From Pseudogymnoascus destructans (taxonomy: Eukaryota; Ascomycota; Leotiomycetes; Thelebolales; Thelebolaceae): a stretch of 64,000 bases of DNA. The translations under genes and the position numbers were made by a program. The notes beneath the pieces were generated by a model. It saw only the letters and a program-made list of their open reading frames with translations, did not search any database and had not been told where the DNA came from. Positions 54,492 to 64,000 of this stretch are shown piece after piece. Location of the stretch: positions 620,001 through 684,000 of the forward strand of contig NW_020167526.1 of the NCBI RefSeq assembly GCF_001641265.1. The letters run 5' to 3'. How positions within the stretch are numbered: the first letter of the stretch is position 1; the number at the start of each line of letters is the position of its first letter.

Positions 54492-57210
54492 TCAGTCATC
54501 CATCACCTTATCAGTGAGGCTAACGCCCTGCGGCCGCACCTCCTGCTGCCCAAGCTTACCATCACCACCCACACTCAACGCACTCGACGCCGGCGGCTTC
54601 CGCGCCGTCGCCAGCCTCCCAACTACCGGGGGCCTAGGTCTCCCAAGGCTATTCCTCTTCTCCACCCCACCCTCATCAGCACCAGCATCCCCAGCTCCAG
54701 CACCGAATGGATTGAAACCGCTCACTCCATTTGTGGCCTGCTGCAGCGCGCTGGACGCAGAGTGGCTATCCGGTTTAGTGGAGATGGAATCGATCGACCC
54801 CGGAATATCCAAGCTAGTCCTGTTCACAGTGCTTCCAAGCGAGCCCCTCGAGTTACGCGTCTCCGACGTCAAAGTCGGCGACGTCTGGATGGGGAACCTC
54901 GTCTCCGGCCCCCCACTACTCCTATCCCTCCTGTGTCCACGCGGGCTCGGCGCCGGGCTAGTGGCTCTGCTCCTCGACCCCCCCGCCGCGAGAATAGCGC
55001 GAGTCCTAGCCTCCATGTTGGCCTTGCGGTTGCTCTCGTCGGTGCTAATCGCTCTCGGGCGGTTGTTGGCGTTATCCGCGCTGTGGGAGAGCGAGCTGGC
55101 GCGCTTGAGTTCGCTGAAGATCCGGCCCTTGTGCACGAAGAGGTCGCGGATGAGGCGGTAGGAGTGCTTCTCCTCTAGTGTCAGGGAGTTCTCTGCGCGG
55201 GGGCGGAGGATGCATGGGGCGAGCGTTTGGGCGAGGGCGGCGGTGTAGACTTCGTCGGCCGAGGTTAGCTCGATTAGTCGAGTGAAGTGGGTCATGAGCG
55301 CGTCGAGGGTTGCGATGTTGGAGAGGCGAAGCTGGATGAGAGTGTTTTGGAGTACAGATACACGAGCCGAGTCGGTCGACTCTGAGGCGGGGGTGTTGTA
55401 GATGGTTTTAACAATCTCGTAAACGTGGGAAGAGACCAGGGAGTCTGAAGAGGTGTCAGTAATAGTCTACTATCGAGAATTCAGTTTTACTTACCGGGAA
55501 GTTCTAGCAAGTACAGCTTGAGTACGCTTGCTACCACGGGTATATCATAGCGCTGGAGTGTCTCCATTGGTACCGGCTTGGCGTTATTGATCTCGTCTCT
55601 AAGGCGATGAGTGATTTGCAACGGAACATCTACAAGCCAGATGCCTCGTCTAGCCTCGTCACCTTCCAAGTCCGGATAGTGGTTGTCCAAGAATGTGAGG
55701 ATGGAGGTGATGGCATTCGGAACGCGCTTCTTATCAGCACGGGCGCGAGCCTCCAAGTCAACACCGAAAGTTTGCTCATCGGCAGAGTTGTAATAGTTGT
55801 CGTAGATCTGGACTTTGGGTGCGAAGCCACCAGTGCGGTAGTTCTCCAGGAGATAACGGAGATCTCCCAGTGGCTGAACGGTCTCTTGGTAGAGCATCAT
55901 CTTGTCGACGGTTGACTGAAGACTTGGGATGGCATTGCTGATTGCGCCAGAAAAGTCAAGAACAACCGACTTGATAGCTTTTAGGCGGTCAAGCTCACAA
56001 CGCTCCATAAACTTGAGGTGGTCGATAATAGCCTCCTCGAGCTGGCATCTAAGCAGATCCAACTTTCGCACAGACGCCTTGTATCTCTCATCCGCCTCAG
56101 CAGCTTCTCTTCGGAGACGCTGAGCCGGGGTCTCATTTGGATGTTGGTTAACCAAGCTCCATCCGGAAAGGTATTCTCCAACAGCTCCAACCACCGGCGA
56201 CTCCGCAAAGTCGGAGTTGGGAGCCAGGGAAAATGTTCGGTTCAGGGGCTGCTTCTTCTCAGGTACGCCGGCGTACTGGAAAGCCCGTGGGCGCCATTGG
56301 TAGAACATCTTGCTGCTGTTGGCAAAAGTGTTTCCGACGTTGCCAATCAGGCGCAAGAAACCGTGGTCCACAAGATCCTGGCCAACACGCTCAGCATAGC
56401 TGATGGTGGTGGCACCCAGGTGCTTTTGCAGATATTCCACAATACCAGCACCGGATGTAGTGTTTTGATATGTGCCAAGGATTGGCACCTTGGTGTCTCC
56501 GAGCGCCACGGTGTTTAAGGCATGCTCTAGCATCTTCTTAACCTGCTCGGGCTGGTAGATCTCATCTCCGATTTCCAGAGGCTCGTCATCCTCATCATTC
56601 TCCTCCACCTTGATCTCGGGTATATTCTGTTTTCCTTTGGGGCTCCCCTCGGGGCCCGATGGGTCTTGGAACGCAAGCTTGTTCTCCTCCTCAATGTCCT
56701 CCACAAGACGACACTTGTTGAAGTAATTGCTTCGCAGCTTCCTAACCGACTCGGCCTGTTTGTCGTGGGACTTGATCCGTGATTGCAGATCGTCTTGCGA
56801 AGACTGCACCCGATTCTCGTGGGCGTCGCACCAGCGGCTGAACGGGTTCACGACAAGCTCGCGTATACTCAAAGCTATCCTTCGGTGGTTTTTCGACGCC
56901 TCCTCCATTTCACTGCGGACTCCATCGTATGCCTTTTTGAGACTTGCGCCGTCATCCCTCGTGAAGCCGCCAGTCATCTTGTCAGTCGCTGGCCCGATAT
57001 CGCCCAAACGCATTCCGTAGAGGTCTTCGGCTTCGGCTCGCATTCGTGCAATCGTTAGGACTTGCTGGTTTTCTAGGACACCCTGCTGAAGCTTCCCAAA
57101 CAGAACTCCCAGTCCTGATCCATTGAGTTAGCAATTTATTCCATAACGATACTGGAATACTTGCCTCCAGCATAGTCGGAGGACCAGAAGGAATCTGCGA
57201 AACCGGGCAT
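54492..57210 (-). CDS. RGD2: F-BAR, DEP and RhoGAP domain protein, Rgd2/Rga8 type
   Basis: Three exons on the minus strand: 57210-57165, 57114-55495 and 55444-54492, with two 50-bp introns; 872 residues. The first intron has a GC donor (GAG|GCAAGT...GCTAAC...CAG). Rgd2/Rga8 proteins are membrane-bound GAPs for Cdc42/Rho GTPases in polarised growth. The N-terminus MPGFADSFWSSDYAGGLGVLFGKLQQG in two exons starts the FCH/F-BAR domain (to about 230 and continuing after the DEP). A DEP domain sits within it (about 235-310, GAGIVEYLQKHLG, GFLRLIGNVG). The RhoGAP domain (about 462-640) has VPNAITSILTFLD, VASVLKLYLLELP and LVSSHVYEIV. Where an arginine finger is expected there is GIWLVDVPL, without Arg. 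The last 200 residues are disordered and Ser/Arg/Pro-rich. Confidence 0.9.
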
Positions 57211-57805
57211 CTTGCCCACGTGAGAGATCGCGACTACTCGTGAAGTCGATTGAAGCGACGCGCGTCGCTCTGAACTGAGGTCGGTATGTACAAGAGAGGT
57301 GGTTTTTAGCAAAAAAGGAGTGACGGGCGAAAGATCAACAAGCTGGCAGCTCTATGAGGGCCTCAGATGGGGCTGTGTTTCGTGAAGCTTCGCTCAGCCG
57401 TATCGTTACAACAGACAGAACCAAGAACTGCAATAACACCAGCGACAGTTTGGGAGATTGTCCTCAAGCCGGCCGATTGATTTGCGACGTCTGCCAGGTT
57501 CTGCGCGATTCAGTTTTGTTGTTTATAGTCTGGTTCAGGGCCCGCGTCAGCACGAGTTGTCCACGTTTGCTAATGTACCTTTTGGGTCTAGGCTGCCACT
57601 GCTCCAAGGTTGGGGAATTGCAGGGTCCAAGTTTAGAGTCGTGGATTCCTTTTCCCAAGTTTCAGGCATACAAAAGATCAGATGTTGCACGTGACTTGTA
57701 AGACCGTAGAGAAATAGGTGACTGTAACTACGAATCAGGATCTGACGTGAGAGCTACTGGGAAATCGTCATATCCCGATATTATATTGCAAATAAGCCTT
57801 TTTAC
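57211..57805. other. Divergent intergenic region, RGD2 / dipeptidase relic
   Basis: About 600 bp. A 115-codon ORF (57354-57701) has no family features. No repeat. The likely upstream regions of both flanking genes. Confidence 0.55.
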
Positions 57806-58548
57806 ATGATGGAGTCTAGGCCTCTTCTGCCCAAGGTAGAGTCCTATGGTAAAGACCAGCCGCAACAGTTGGTCGTCGTCGATGGGGGCTCACCATGGCG
57901 AAGGTCAAAATGTATAATTGCATATGCAGCCCTCCTTTTGACTGCATCTGTACTGTTATCTTCCAAGCCCACTGCCGCCTTTGGATGGCCATTTTGGGGG
58001 CAGCCGCCTACCATTGAGGAAAGAGCGAGCAAGATCCTGACTCATACGCAGCGCCGCACCCCCTATTTTCAGCCACAGCTGCGCCTACGCGCTCTGTCCG
58101 CACACGCGCAACGTCCCGGACAAGGTGTTGCATCTCGTCAAAGCGAAGGGGAGCGTGGTGATGGTGAATTTCATGCCCGACTTCGTGAGCTGCGTCGCTG
58201 CGAACCCGCCGAATGAGAGTGGGCTTCCTGATTTCGACGAGGCGGGGTCGATGCTGGGACGGGTGGCGGATCATGTGGTGTATATTGGGGAGTTGATTGG
58301 GTTTGAGCATGTGGGGATTGGGAGTGATTTTGATGGGATTGGGAGTGCCGAGGGGGTTGGAGGATGTGACGAAGTTTCCCGATTTGGTGGGGGAGTTGCT
58401 GAGGAGGGGGGTGAGTGATGCGGATGTGGCGAAGGTTGTGGGTGGGAATATTTTGCGTGTGTGGGCGGAGGCTGATGGGGTGGCGCTGAGGATTCAGGGG
58501 GAGGGGGAGAAGCCTCTTGAGGATGATCTGCCGAGTGTGGAGTGGTAG
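57806..58548 (+). pseudogene. Membrane dipeptidase (peptidase M19) relic with internal deletion and frameshift
   Basis: The parts of one M19 gene lie in three frames. Frame 1 (57806 on): ATG, cytosolic tail, a signal-anchor (IAYAALLLTASVLLSS, about 38-53) and PPTIEERASKILTHT, the point where the family normally continues into PLIDGHND with the zinc ligands. Instead the sequence jumps near 58045 into the second half in another frame: PPIFSHSCAYALCPHTRNVP, VVMVNFMPDFVSC, FEHVGIGSDFDGI. Near 58346 a two-base loss moves it to a third frame: VPRGLEDVTKFPDLV, VVGGNILRVWAEA, and the end at 58548. About 200 codons, including the N-terminal zinc ligands, are missing. Without splicing that could repair this, the gene cannot make an active enzyme. 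Confidence 0.8.
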
Positions 58549-59135
58549 ATTTACTGATATATTCGACGTGGTTTGAATACGTAATGCAACACCGCCAGTT
58601 CAAAAGCCAACGATGTTCTATCTTTCTCTGGAAAGAATCCACACAACGCAGATATCATTAATATTTAGTTCGGGGCTGAGCTGAACCCCCGTGCACTATG
58701 TGTACAATGTGATTGTCAGCGGCTAGGCGTGAGCAGGGCAAGACTAACGCCATCGTGTACGGCATTGCCTCTGTTGGGGTGGTTTTGCGGTTCTGTCGGG
58801 TTGATAACGAGGGCAAATTCAGCCAGAGTTCCCCCCCTTAAAATGTACCTGCCCCTCCCCGCATCGCACTCACCTCCTCCCCTCCCCTCATCCTCCCCCC
58901 AAACTCAGCGAGGGATTTCCGAAGGCCAAGTCCCATTCTACACTCTATAAAACCAGCTATAAACTGATCGTACGGATGAATCCCCAGGAATAAGTATTTT
59001 GTAACTGCACGCAAGGTGTCAAAAGTACTTGCTTCTTCACATCTTAAGACGCCCTCAAACACGCAAAATGTTGGCAAACTCGTACAGCAATACACGCATA
59101 AATACCCATCTCCACCCATACCTCACATCAAAACA
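58549..59135. other. Intergenic region, dipeptidase relic / tRNA-Arg
   Basis: About 590 bp. C-rich stretch at 58840-58905, otherwise mixed. No gene supported. Confidence 0.55.
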
Positions 59136-59207
59136 GGCCCTTTGGCGCAATGGTAGCGCGTGGTCCTCCTAAGACTGAGGTTGTCGGTTCGAGTCCGATG
59201 AGGGTCG
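59136..59207 (+). tRNA. trnR-CCU: tRNA-Arg (anticodon CCT)
   Basis: 72 nt, no intron. Acceptor GGCCCTT pairs with GAGGGTC (two wobble pairs), discriminator G. D arm is GCGC-AATGGTA-GCGC. Anticodon arm TGGTC-CTCCTAA-GACTG puts CCT at positions 34-36, which reads AGG (Arg). T arm GTCGG-TTCGAGT-CCGAT. A box TGGCGCAATGG and B box GGTTCGAGTCC are both good. No CCA is encoded, as expected for a nuclear gene. A pol III T-run stop is supplied by the following T-rich satellite. Confidence 0.93.
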
Positions 59208-59330
59208 TTTATCTTTTTATCTTTTTATCTTTTTATCTTTTTATCTTTTTATCTTTTTATCTTTTTATCTTTTTATCTTTTTATCTTTTTATCTTTTTAT
59301 CTTTTTATCTTTTTTTTTTTTTTTTTTTCC
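59208..59330 (+). repeat. 8-bp satellite (CTTTTTAT), about 12 copies, with poly-T end
   Basis: Starts directly at the 3' end of the tRNA-Arg gene and runs as perfect 8-bp units to about 59311, then about 18 T residues. The tRNA's pol III terminator lies within it. Confidence 0.95.
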
Positions 59331-60501
59331 CCCACCAACTTTTCCCCCCCTCACACCAATTCACACCCGCCAGCTCCGAATCCCTCGCTTAACAGGCCAC
59401 TACCCACCGGACTTCTCGCAGCCAGAGCCGGGACATAGGTTCCTCCGCGCCGACGGGCGACGACGGCCAACGGACAACGGACAACTGATAACCCCTGCAC
59501 AGCGAGGGGGGGTACGGATGTGTAGGCAGCACGCGTACGTGGAGGGACTTATTTCAGCTGCTATTTTTGGGGGGTGGGGGGGTGATGGGGTGTCGCGGTT
59601 CGGAGACGCCGGATGAGAATGCGCATGGGGTGGTGAGGGAGGGAGGAGGGGTTTTGGTCGTATTTTGGGGGGGATGGAGGGGATGGGAAGAGGGTGGGGA
59701 TTCGCATCATCGTCCGTCGCCCACAGCCCGCCCTCGATATACCACTCTCTTCCCCCTCCGTTGATGTGCAAAGTAAGTAAATAGAATAGCTATGGAGTGA
59801 AGTGAAGATGGTTTGATTGCTAAGTAAGGAAGTCTATATAAAAGATAAACGGCTAAAAGCTACTTAAATGAAAATAAAAATATAAAAAAAAATCTATTCC
59901 CAAATTCCCAATCCCTTCCATCCATCACCAAATCATACATTTCTCCCTTCCTCCCCTTCATCAAAAAGAAGTAAAAAAACGGTAATCCTGCAGTTATTCG
60001 ACATGTATCGAATCGAAACAGGGAAGCTATCTCTAGGTGCCCTGTGTTAACTGGTTCTGCTCCAATCCGACTCGATAGATAAAGATAACAAAAATAATGT
60101 AAAAATTAACGATAGTGTCAAGGAAACTCGTGTTGCGTCGTTGTCAGTCATTTGCGGTGCGTCGTGGGTGTATTAGTACACGCGCCCGGCGGCGCGGTTG
60201 GTGTCTGTCTGTCTGGGTCTCTCTTCTCGGTCTCTGTCTCTCTTCTCTGTCTCTATCTCTCTTTCAGTCTCTGTGCCTGTATATCCTCCTCCCAGGTCTG
60301 ATATCCAATCTGTTCCCTTGGAGTCCTGGCTAGCGAGTGTATTCCCTCCAAGCGTCTCGCCCGTATCTCCTTCGCGAAATTCGCTAGCGAATGTCCCTAT
60401 CTCATATGGGAAAGCGCCCCCTCCCATCTCGTCCACCTCTTTCAAAAGCGAGTGTCAATTCCACCCCATAATCCTTCCCAATCCCTCCCCCAAAAGACGG
60501 T
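59331..60501. other. Intergenic region between tRNA-Arg and the bZIP-like gene
   Basis: About 1.2 kb. Contains G-rich (59567-59700), AT-rich (59780-60110) and CTCT/TCTG-rich (60200-60290) stretches. Possible 3' UTR or further exons of the bZIP-like gene lie at the right end (open minus-strand frame 60445-60173), but I found no convincing splice join. Confidence 0.5.
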
Positions 60502-61288
60502 CTATCTCGAATCGCTCCCACGACTATTCCCGCTCACCCCCCTCCCAGTCTCATACTCATAGAGACTATAATCGCGACTCCCCTGCCTCGAGCCTCCCTG
60601 CGTCGCCTTGCCCCGCTCGACGATATGGCGCATGCTCGGTCCGCCCCAGGGCAGGCCGGAGAGCTCGGACTCGAGACCGAGGTCGTCAGGGTCGGGGCTG
60701 GTGTAGGAGTAGCCCGCGTGGAGTTGGTTCTCTGCGTCGCGGTCGCGCGATTCTTTTTGGTCTTTTGCTTTTTCGCCTGTGGGAAAGTAATTGTTAGTGT
60801 CATTCTCCCCTACAAAGATAAAATGTAAAGAAATATGGGGACATACGAAACTTCCTCTGCGCCAACCGATTCTGAATCCTCCTCCTCTCATCCGGCTCAT
60901 TCACCCCACTCCAATCATCCTTCTGAGCCTTCTTCCCCCCCGTCTTCACACTCCCCGACTTGGAATTCCCCTTCGAGCTCCCGCTCTTCCCGCTCGAGCC
61001 CCCTTCACGCTTCTCTGTACGATCAGACATTTCCGTCTCGGTGCTGGATCCCGACAAGGAAGAGGACTCGGACGGCGACGGCGGCGAACAGGTCCGCGAC
61101 TTGACGACGATAAGTGGCGGCTGGTGCTGGTGACCCGGCGAGGTGGGCGAGGTGGGCGAGGTGGGCGAGGTGGGCGAGGTGGGCGAGGTGGGCGAGGTGG
61201 GCGAGGTGGGCGAGGTGGGCGAGGTGGGCGAGGTGGGCGAGGTGGGCGTTGGTGTGGCGTGCGAGGGCGGCGTGGGGAGAGTGGACAT
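60502..61288 (-). CDS. bZIP-like transcription factor with (Thr-Ser-Pro)n repeat
   Basis: Two exons on the minus strand, 61288-60847 and 60776-60502, with a 70-bp intron (GTATGT...CAG); 238 residues in this reading. The basic region ERRRIQNRLAQRKFREKAKD fits the N-x7-R rule of bZIP proteins, and the intron falls just before its last Arg codon. No regular leucine zipper follows, as in a group of short fungal bZIP-like proteins. The N-terminus carries 12 perfect Thr-Ser-Pro units from a 9-bp repeat, then a Ser/Gly/Lys-rich linker and ENQLHAGYSYTSPDPDDLGL after the basic region. Likely a nuclear DNA-binding regulator; targets unknown. The C-terminus after about residue 225 is uncertain. Confidence 0.7.
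61138..61249 (+). repeat. 9-bp coding satellite (GGTGGGCGA), about 12 copies
   Basis: Perfect 9-bp units within the first exon of the bZIP-like gene, read on the minus strand as repeated Thr-Ser-Pro. Because the unit is a multiple of three, copy-number change keeps the frame. Confidence 0.95.
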
Positions 61289-61811
61289 CTGTTGGCCTGT
61301 GGTGCGGGTGGTGGTGCTGGTGAGGCCCGGGTGTGTTTGTGGGTTCTGGGTTGGAGGCGTCAGCGCCTCGCAGGTGGTGGTGAGGTAACGAGTGGAGCAG
61401 AGCTTGGATTGGAGATGTGCTGGTGTGCTGTGTCGGTGATGGGTGCTAGCGATGGTGGTGAATGTGAAGATAAAGATGAGAAGTGAAGATGGACTGTGAA
61501 GAAGATGATGATGAGGATGGAAGAGGAAAGGAGCTTCGATGGCGTCTGGGGCGCATCTTTATATCAGGATTCAGAATCGAGAGGCCAGATGGTGATGGGA
61601 CGTTTTGTCCTAGGTTCCCATGTTCTCAGTTCCGCGAGATGTGATCCTAAAATTGGATCATTGTTTCGAAGAAGCACAGGTAGGGCGTAGCTAGGTGACT
61701 TGATGTGACTGTATGGGGGAGAAGGAGTATAAAAAAAGCCGTGGCGGAGCAATAGGCGGGAGCTGTGAGGGGGGGAGATTTGAAGATGGTGGAGGAGGAG
61801 TAAGTAATAGG

Positions 61812-61926
61812 TGGAGGGGAGGAGGGGAGGAGGGAGGAGGAGGAGGGGAGGAGGGGAGGAGGGGAGGAGGGGAGGAGGGGAGGAGGGGAGGAGGGGAGGA
61901 GGGGAGGGGGGGAGGGGGGAGGGGGG
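61812..61926 (+). repeat. GGAGGAGGGGA minisatellite
   Basis: About 115 bp of GGAGGAGGGG-type units ending in long G runs. Purine-only on this strand, so triplex or G-quadruplex formation is plausible. Confidence 0.9.
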
Positions 61927-61932
61927 TTGGTC

Positions 61933-61980
61933 GGGTTAGCAGGGTTAGCAGGGTTAGCAGGGTTAGCAGGGTTAGCAGGG
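61933..61980 (+). repeat. 9-bp repeat GGGTTAGCA, five copies
   Basis: Five head-to-tail copies, directly after the GGAGGAGGGG tract. Each unit contains GGGTTAG, which resembles but is not the fungal telomere repeat TTAGGG. Confidence 0.9.
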
Positions 61981-63372
61981 GTGGGGGAGTAGAGGGAGGA
62001 GAGAGGAAATAGAGGAAATAGAGGAGGACCAAGCGACATTCCGCCATCAACTGACATAAGAAAACCAAGTAAGTAGGCCGTGCATTCCGCATATCTGTAC
62101 GAGTATGTACTATCTTCGCACATCCATATCCACCACACCAGCAAGCGCGATCACAAACCCACAAAAACGGCCTAGCCTAGGCAGACTGACGTGCGGCTGT
62201 CGCGAAAACAGCCTAGCGAGAGGGGACGTCAGGCTTTTTACCGACGTGTGGCGCCAGGGGTGGGGGGTGCCCCAATCCCTCTCGCTTCCCTTCCACAGCT
62301 CTTCCCCCCACCCCACCCCACCCCACCCCTACTAGCGCCATTGTTTAATACTCCCTCCTCTCACGTCTGCCTTCCACACCCTCCTAGCTTATGCTTAGCT
62401 CATCTTGGCGCGTCCTTGGCGGGCTGTCTGGCTCCACCATCCCTGCCTAAGCAGGGCATTCACGCGGAGCGGGGAGGGGGAGGGGGCGTGCATGGATGCG
62501 GTTCATGCGCCCGCTTGGAGCCGATCCCTGGGTGTTGTACCGTACGGCTGCGGCTGCGGTGAGGCGAGGCTGAGTTGGATGCACAAACCCAACGTAGACG
62601 CCCCACGCTAAGACGGATAAGGGTGTATATTAGCGAGTGAGCCCGCTGAGAGGGACTAAAGAGCTGATGCCGGATGGAGAAGGGGTTCTAGGGGTATGGG
62701 GGAGGGAGGAGGACGGGGAGGAGGATGGGCGCGACGGGACGGGATAGGTGGCGCGCGGTTCTCTGCGTAGAGAACGAGAGCGGGAGGCGGGGGGGAAAAG
62801 GGGTTTGGTTGCAGCGGAAGCGTATTGGGGAATTCTACACGAGGAGGGGCGGGGAGATGTCATTATGCCGCTATGGTTGTGGAGATCTGTCAGATAGTAA
62901 CGGATGCTATTCACAAAGACACACTAGAGGGTTTCAGCTAGGAGAACATAACATGATTACATACAGTACCTTACGGGCGACGGCCCATTTTTAGACGGTT
63001 GTGGCACTCTTTAATAGGGTGCTGGCCTAATTTTACATGGATGATTTGTCGGCCATATGATGCTCGCTAAAGCAGTCCAGGACTAGTTGCCTAGTATAAT
63101 ATCTCCACCGTAACAGTATTCAACACTGTAATAGGCCTCTTAAGCGATATCCATGGCACCAAATATCCTTCAAAACTGAGCTAATAAACTTAGTGCTCTA
63201 TAAGAGAGTATGGAAAGAGCTGTACAATAGTATCGTCATTATGACAGGATTGTTCTGAAACTATTCCATAGTAATTCAAATACGATATCGTTTCTTATGT
63301 ACGAACATACACATGTCATATACAAATCATAATCTTCTAGGACAAATGTGAATTACTTTATCCTATTTACAG

Positions 63373-64000
63373 CAGTGTTCGGCACGGATACCAATATACC
63401 CATGGTATCCGGGTATATCCTCGAGTATATACCTACCCGGCGATATTTTAGGAGTATCCGGCGTATCCGGATACTCTCGAGTATATATCCGGATACATGC
63501 CAAGAATAGCCAAGCGCAGCCAAGACCTCTTTTTTCCAACGTCGTGAGATCTATATTGATGCTGTATAAAGTGATAATTATCCTCAGAATGAGCGACTCG
63601 TCGTTATCAGATATACCAACGGAGCCTGAGGGCTATAATAGCTATGATACTCATAATGAGCCAAGTCTGCCAATGCTGCCGCCCCCTATTCATATTCAAC
63701 AGGATATTAATCCTACACCGCTCCGGCTTCAGCCTCCAGGACGAATGCTGCCACCAACGTCGTCGGTACTATTTACGAAGCTATTATATTCGCGATTGAT
63801 ACTTGATAGTAACCCACCTACAGTCAAAGTAACTTGCTTACAACCAGGCTGCGGATATTCACCTACTTGTAACGCTGACTTCTAAACGATAGAAGACACA
63901 GAGGTTCTCTTGCGTAAGGGTTTACTTATCAGAGGAGGCAGGGGATCAGACACAAAGGCTTCAAGTAACACGTTACTAGTATATAACAAATACTGTATTG
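63373..64000 (+). mobile_element. hAT-type DNA transposon, 5' end and decayed transposase start (runs off the window)
   Basis: The element appears to begin with CAGTGTTCGGCACGG at 63373, a CAGNG start typical of hAT terminal inverted repeats. Subterminal DNA (63396-63500) is packed with GTATCCGG-like motifs and two CTCGAG palindromes in ATATA context, as expected for transposase-binding sites. A transposase-like N-terminus follows (next entry). The other terminus lies outside the window, so the inverted repeat and target duplication cannot be checked here. Confidence 0.55.
63589..63885 (+). pseudogene. hAT transposase N-terminal fragment
   Basis: ATG at 63589 opens MSDSSLSDIPTEPEGYNSYD, then a Pro-rich stretch, PGRMLPPTSSV, RLILDSNPPTVKV and CLQPGCGYSPT, which looks like the entrance to a BED-type zinc finger of fungal hAT transposases. 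The frame stops at 63885, before the finger's histidines, and the remaining 115 bp show no clear continuation. Probably a disabled copy; alternatively an intron or frameshift leads out of the window. Confidence 0.5.

Larger units (their letters stand above)
61289..63372. other. Repeat-rich right-hand intergenic region
   Basis: About 2.1 kb without a supported gene. It holds the 5' side of the bZIP-like gene, two G-rich minisatellites (separate entries), a CCCCACCCCACC run (62309-62330), a perfect hairpin CCCTGC-CTAA-GCAGGG (62441-62456), and from 62880 an AT-rich, ORF-poor stretch leading to the hAT end. Confidence 0.55.

Noticed and set aside
60173..60445. Extra 3' exon for the bZIP-like gene
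   Set aside because: The frame is open, but I could not find a donor/acceptor pair with matching phase.
1..64000. Secondary-metabolite or defence gene cluster
   Set aside because: No PKS, NRPS, terpene cyclase, P450 group or NLR-type gene is present; the genes are mostly unrelated housekeeping loci.

Overview
The window looks like a gene-dense nuclear segment of a filamentous ascomycete (Pezizomycotina; Dothideomycetes is a guess I cannot test here). The grounds are many short GT-AG introns of about 49-150 bp with CTAAC-type branch sites, no operons, genes on both strands with short intergenic gaps, and proteins that match fungal families. I worked out exon joins by hand from splice signals, frame and family conservation. 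Every spliced gene listed as intact closes in frame.

Left part (1-20.3 kb): the 5' end of a Zw10/Dsl1-like gene runs off the left edge. It is followed by spp2, a Csi2-like membrane protein, fcf1, big1, rrp17, tropomyosin, a securin-like protein, mak11, trm112, set1 and an INSIG-family gene. Many of these are housekeeping genes for ribosome biogenesis (fcf1, rrp17, mak11, trm112, and rpl38 further right), splicing (spp2), cell wall and V-ATPase biogenesis (big1) and chromatin (set1, and vid21 further right).

Middle part (20.3-57.2 kb): a low-complexity orphan protein with an internal 65-residue duplication sits beside repeats. Then come mitochondrial methionyl-tRNA synthetase (with a 7-codon uORF whose stop overlaps the start codon), a PLP-dependent serine/threonine dehydratase, long satellite-like intergenic DNA, vid21 (NuA4 scaffold), an M16 metallopeptidase, an 88-residue membrane protein with a 13-nt micro-exon, rpl38, a degenerate tRNA-like/SINE-like element, irc20 (SNF2 plus RING), recyclin-1, a GT32 glycosyltransferase with a frameshift near its C-terminus, and an F-BAR/DEP/RhoGAP protein (Rgd2-like).

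Right part (57.8-64 kb): the DNA decays. There is a membrane dipeptidase relic with about 200 codons missing and a later frameshift, a tRNA-Arg(CCT) followed by an 8-bp satellite, a bZIP-like gene with a 9-bp coding repeat, G-rich minisatellites, and a hAT-type transposon end with a damaged transposase start at the right edge. This looks like the border of a repeat-rich compartment.

I found no CRISPR array, secondary-metabolite cluster or clear new defence system. The most notable items are the orphan duplicated protein with nearby inverted repeats, the dipeptidase relic, the hAT end, the SINE-like element, the GT32 frameshift, and several unusual splice or upstream-ORF arrangements.
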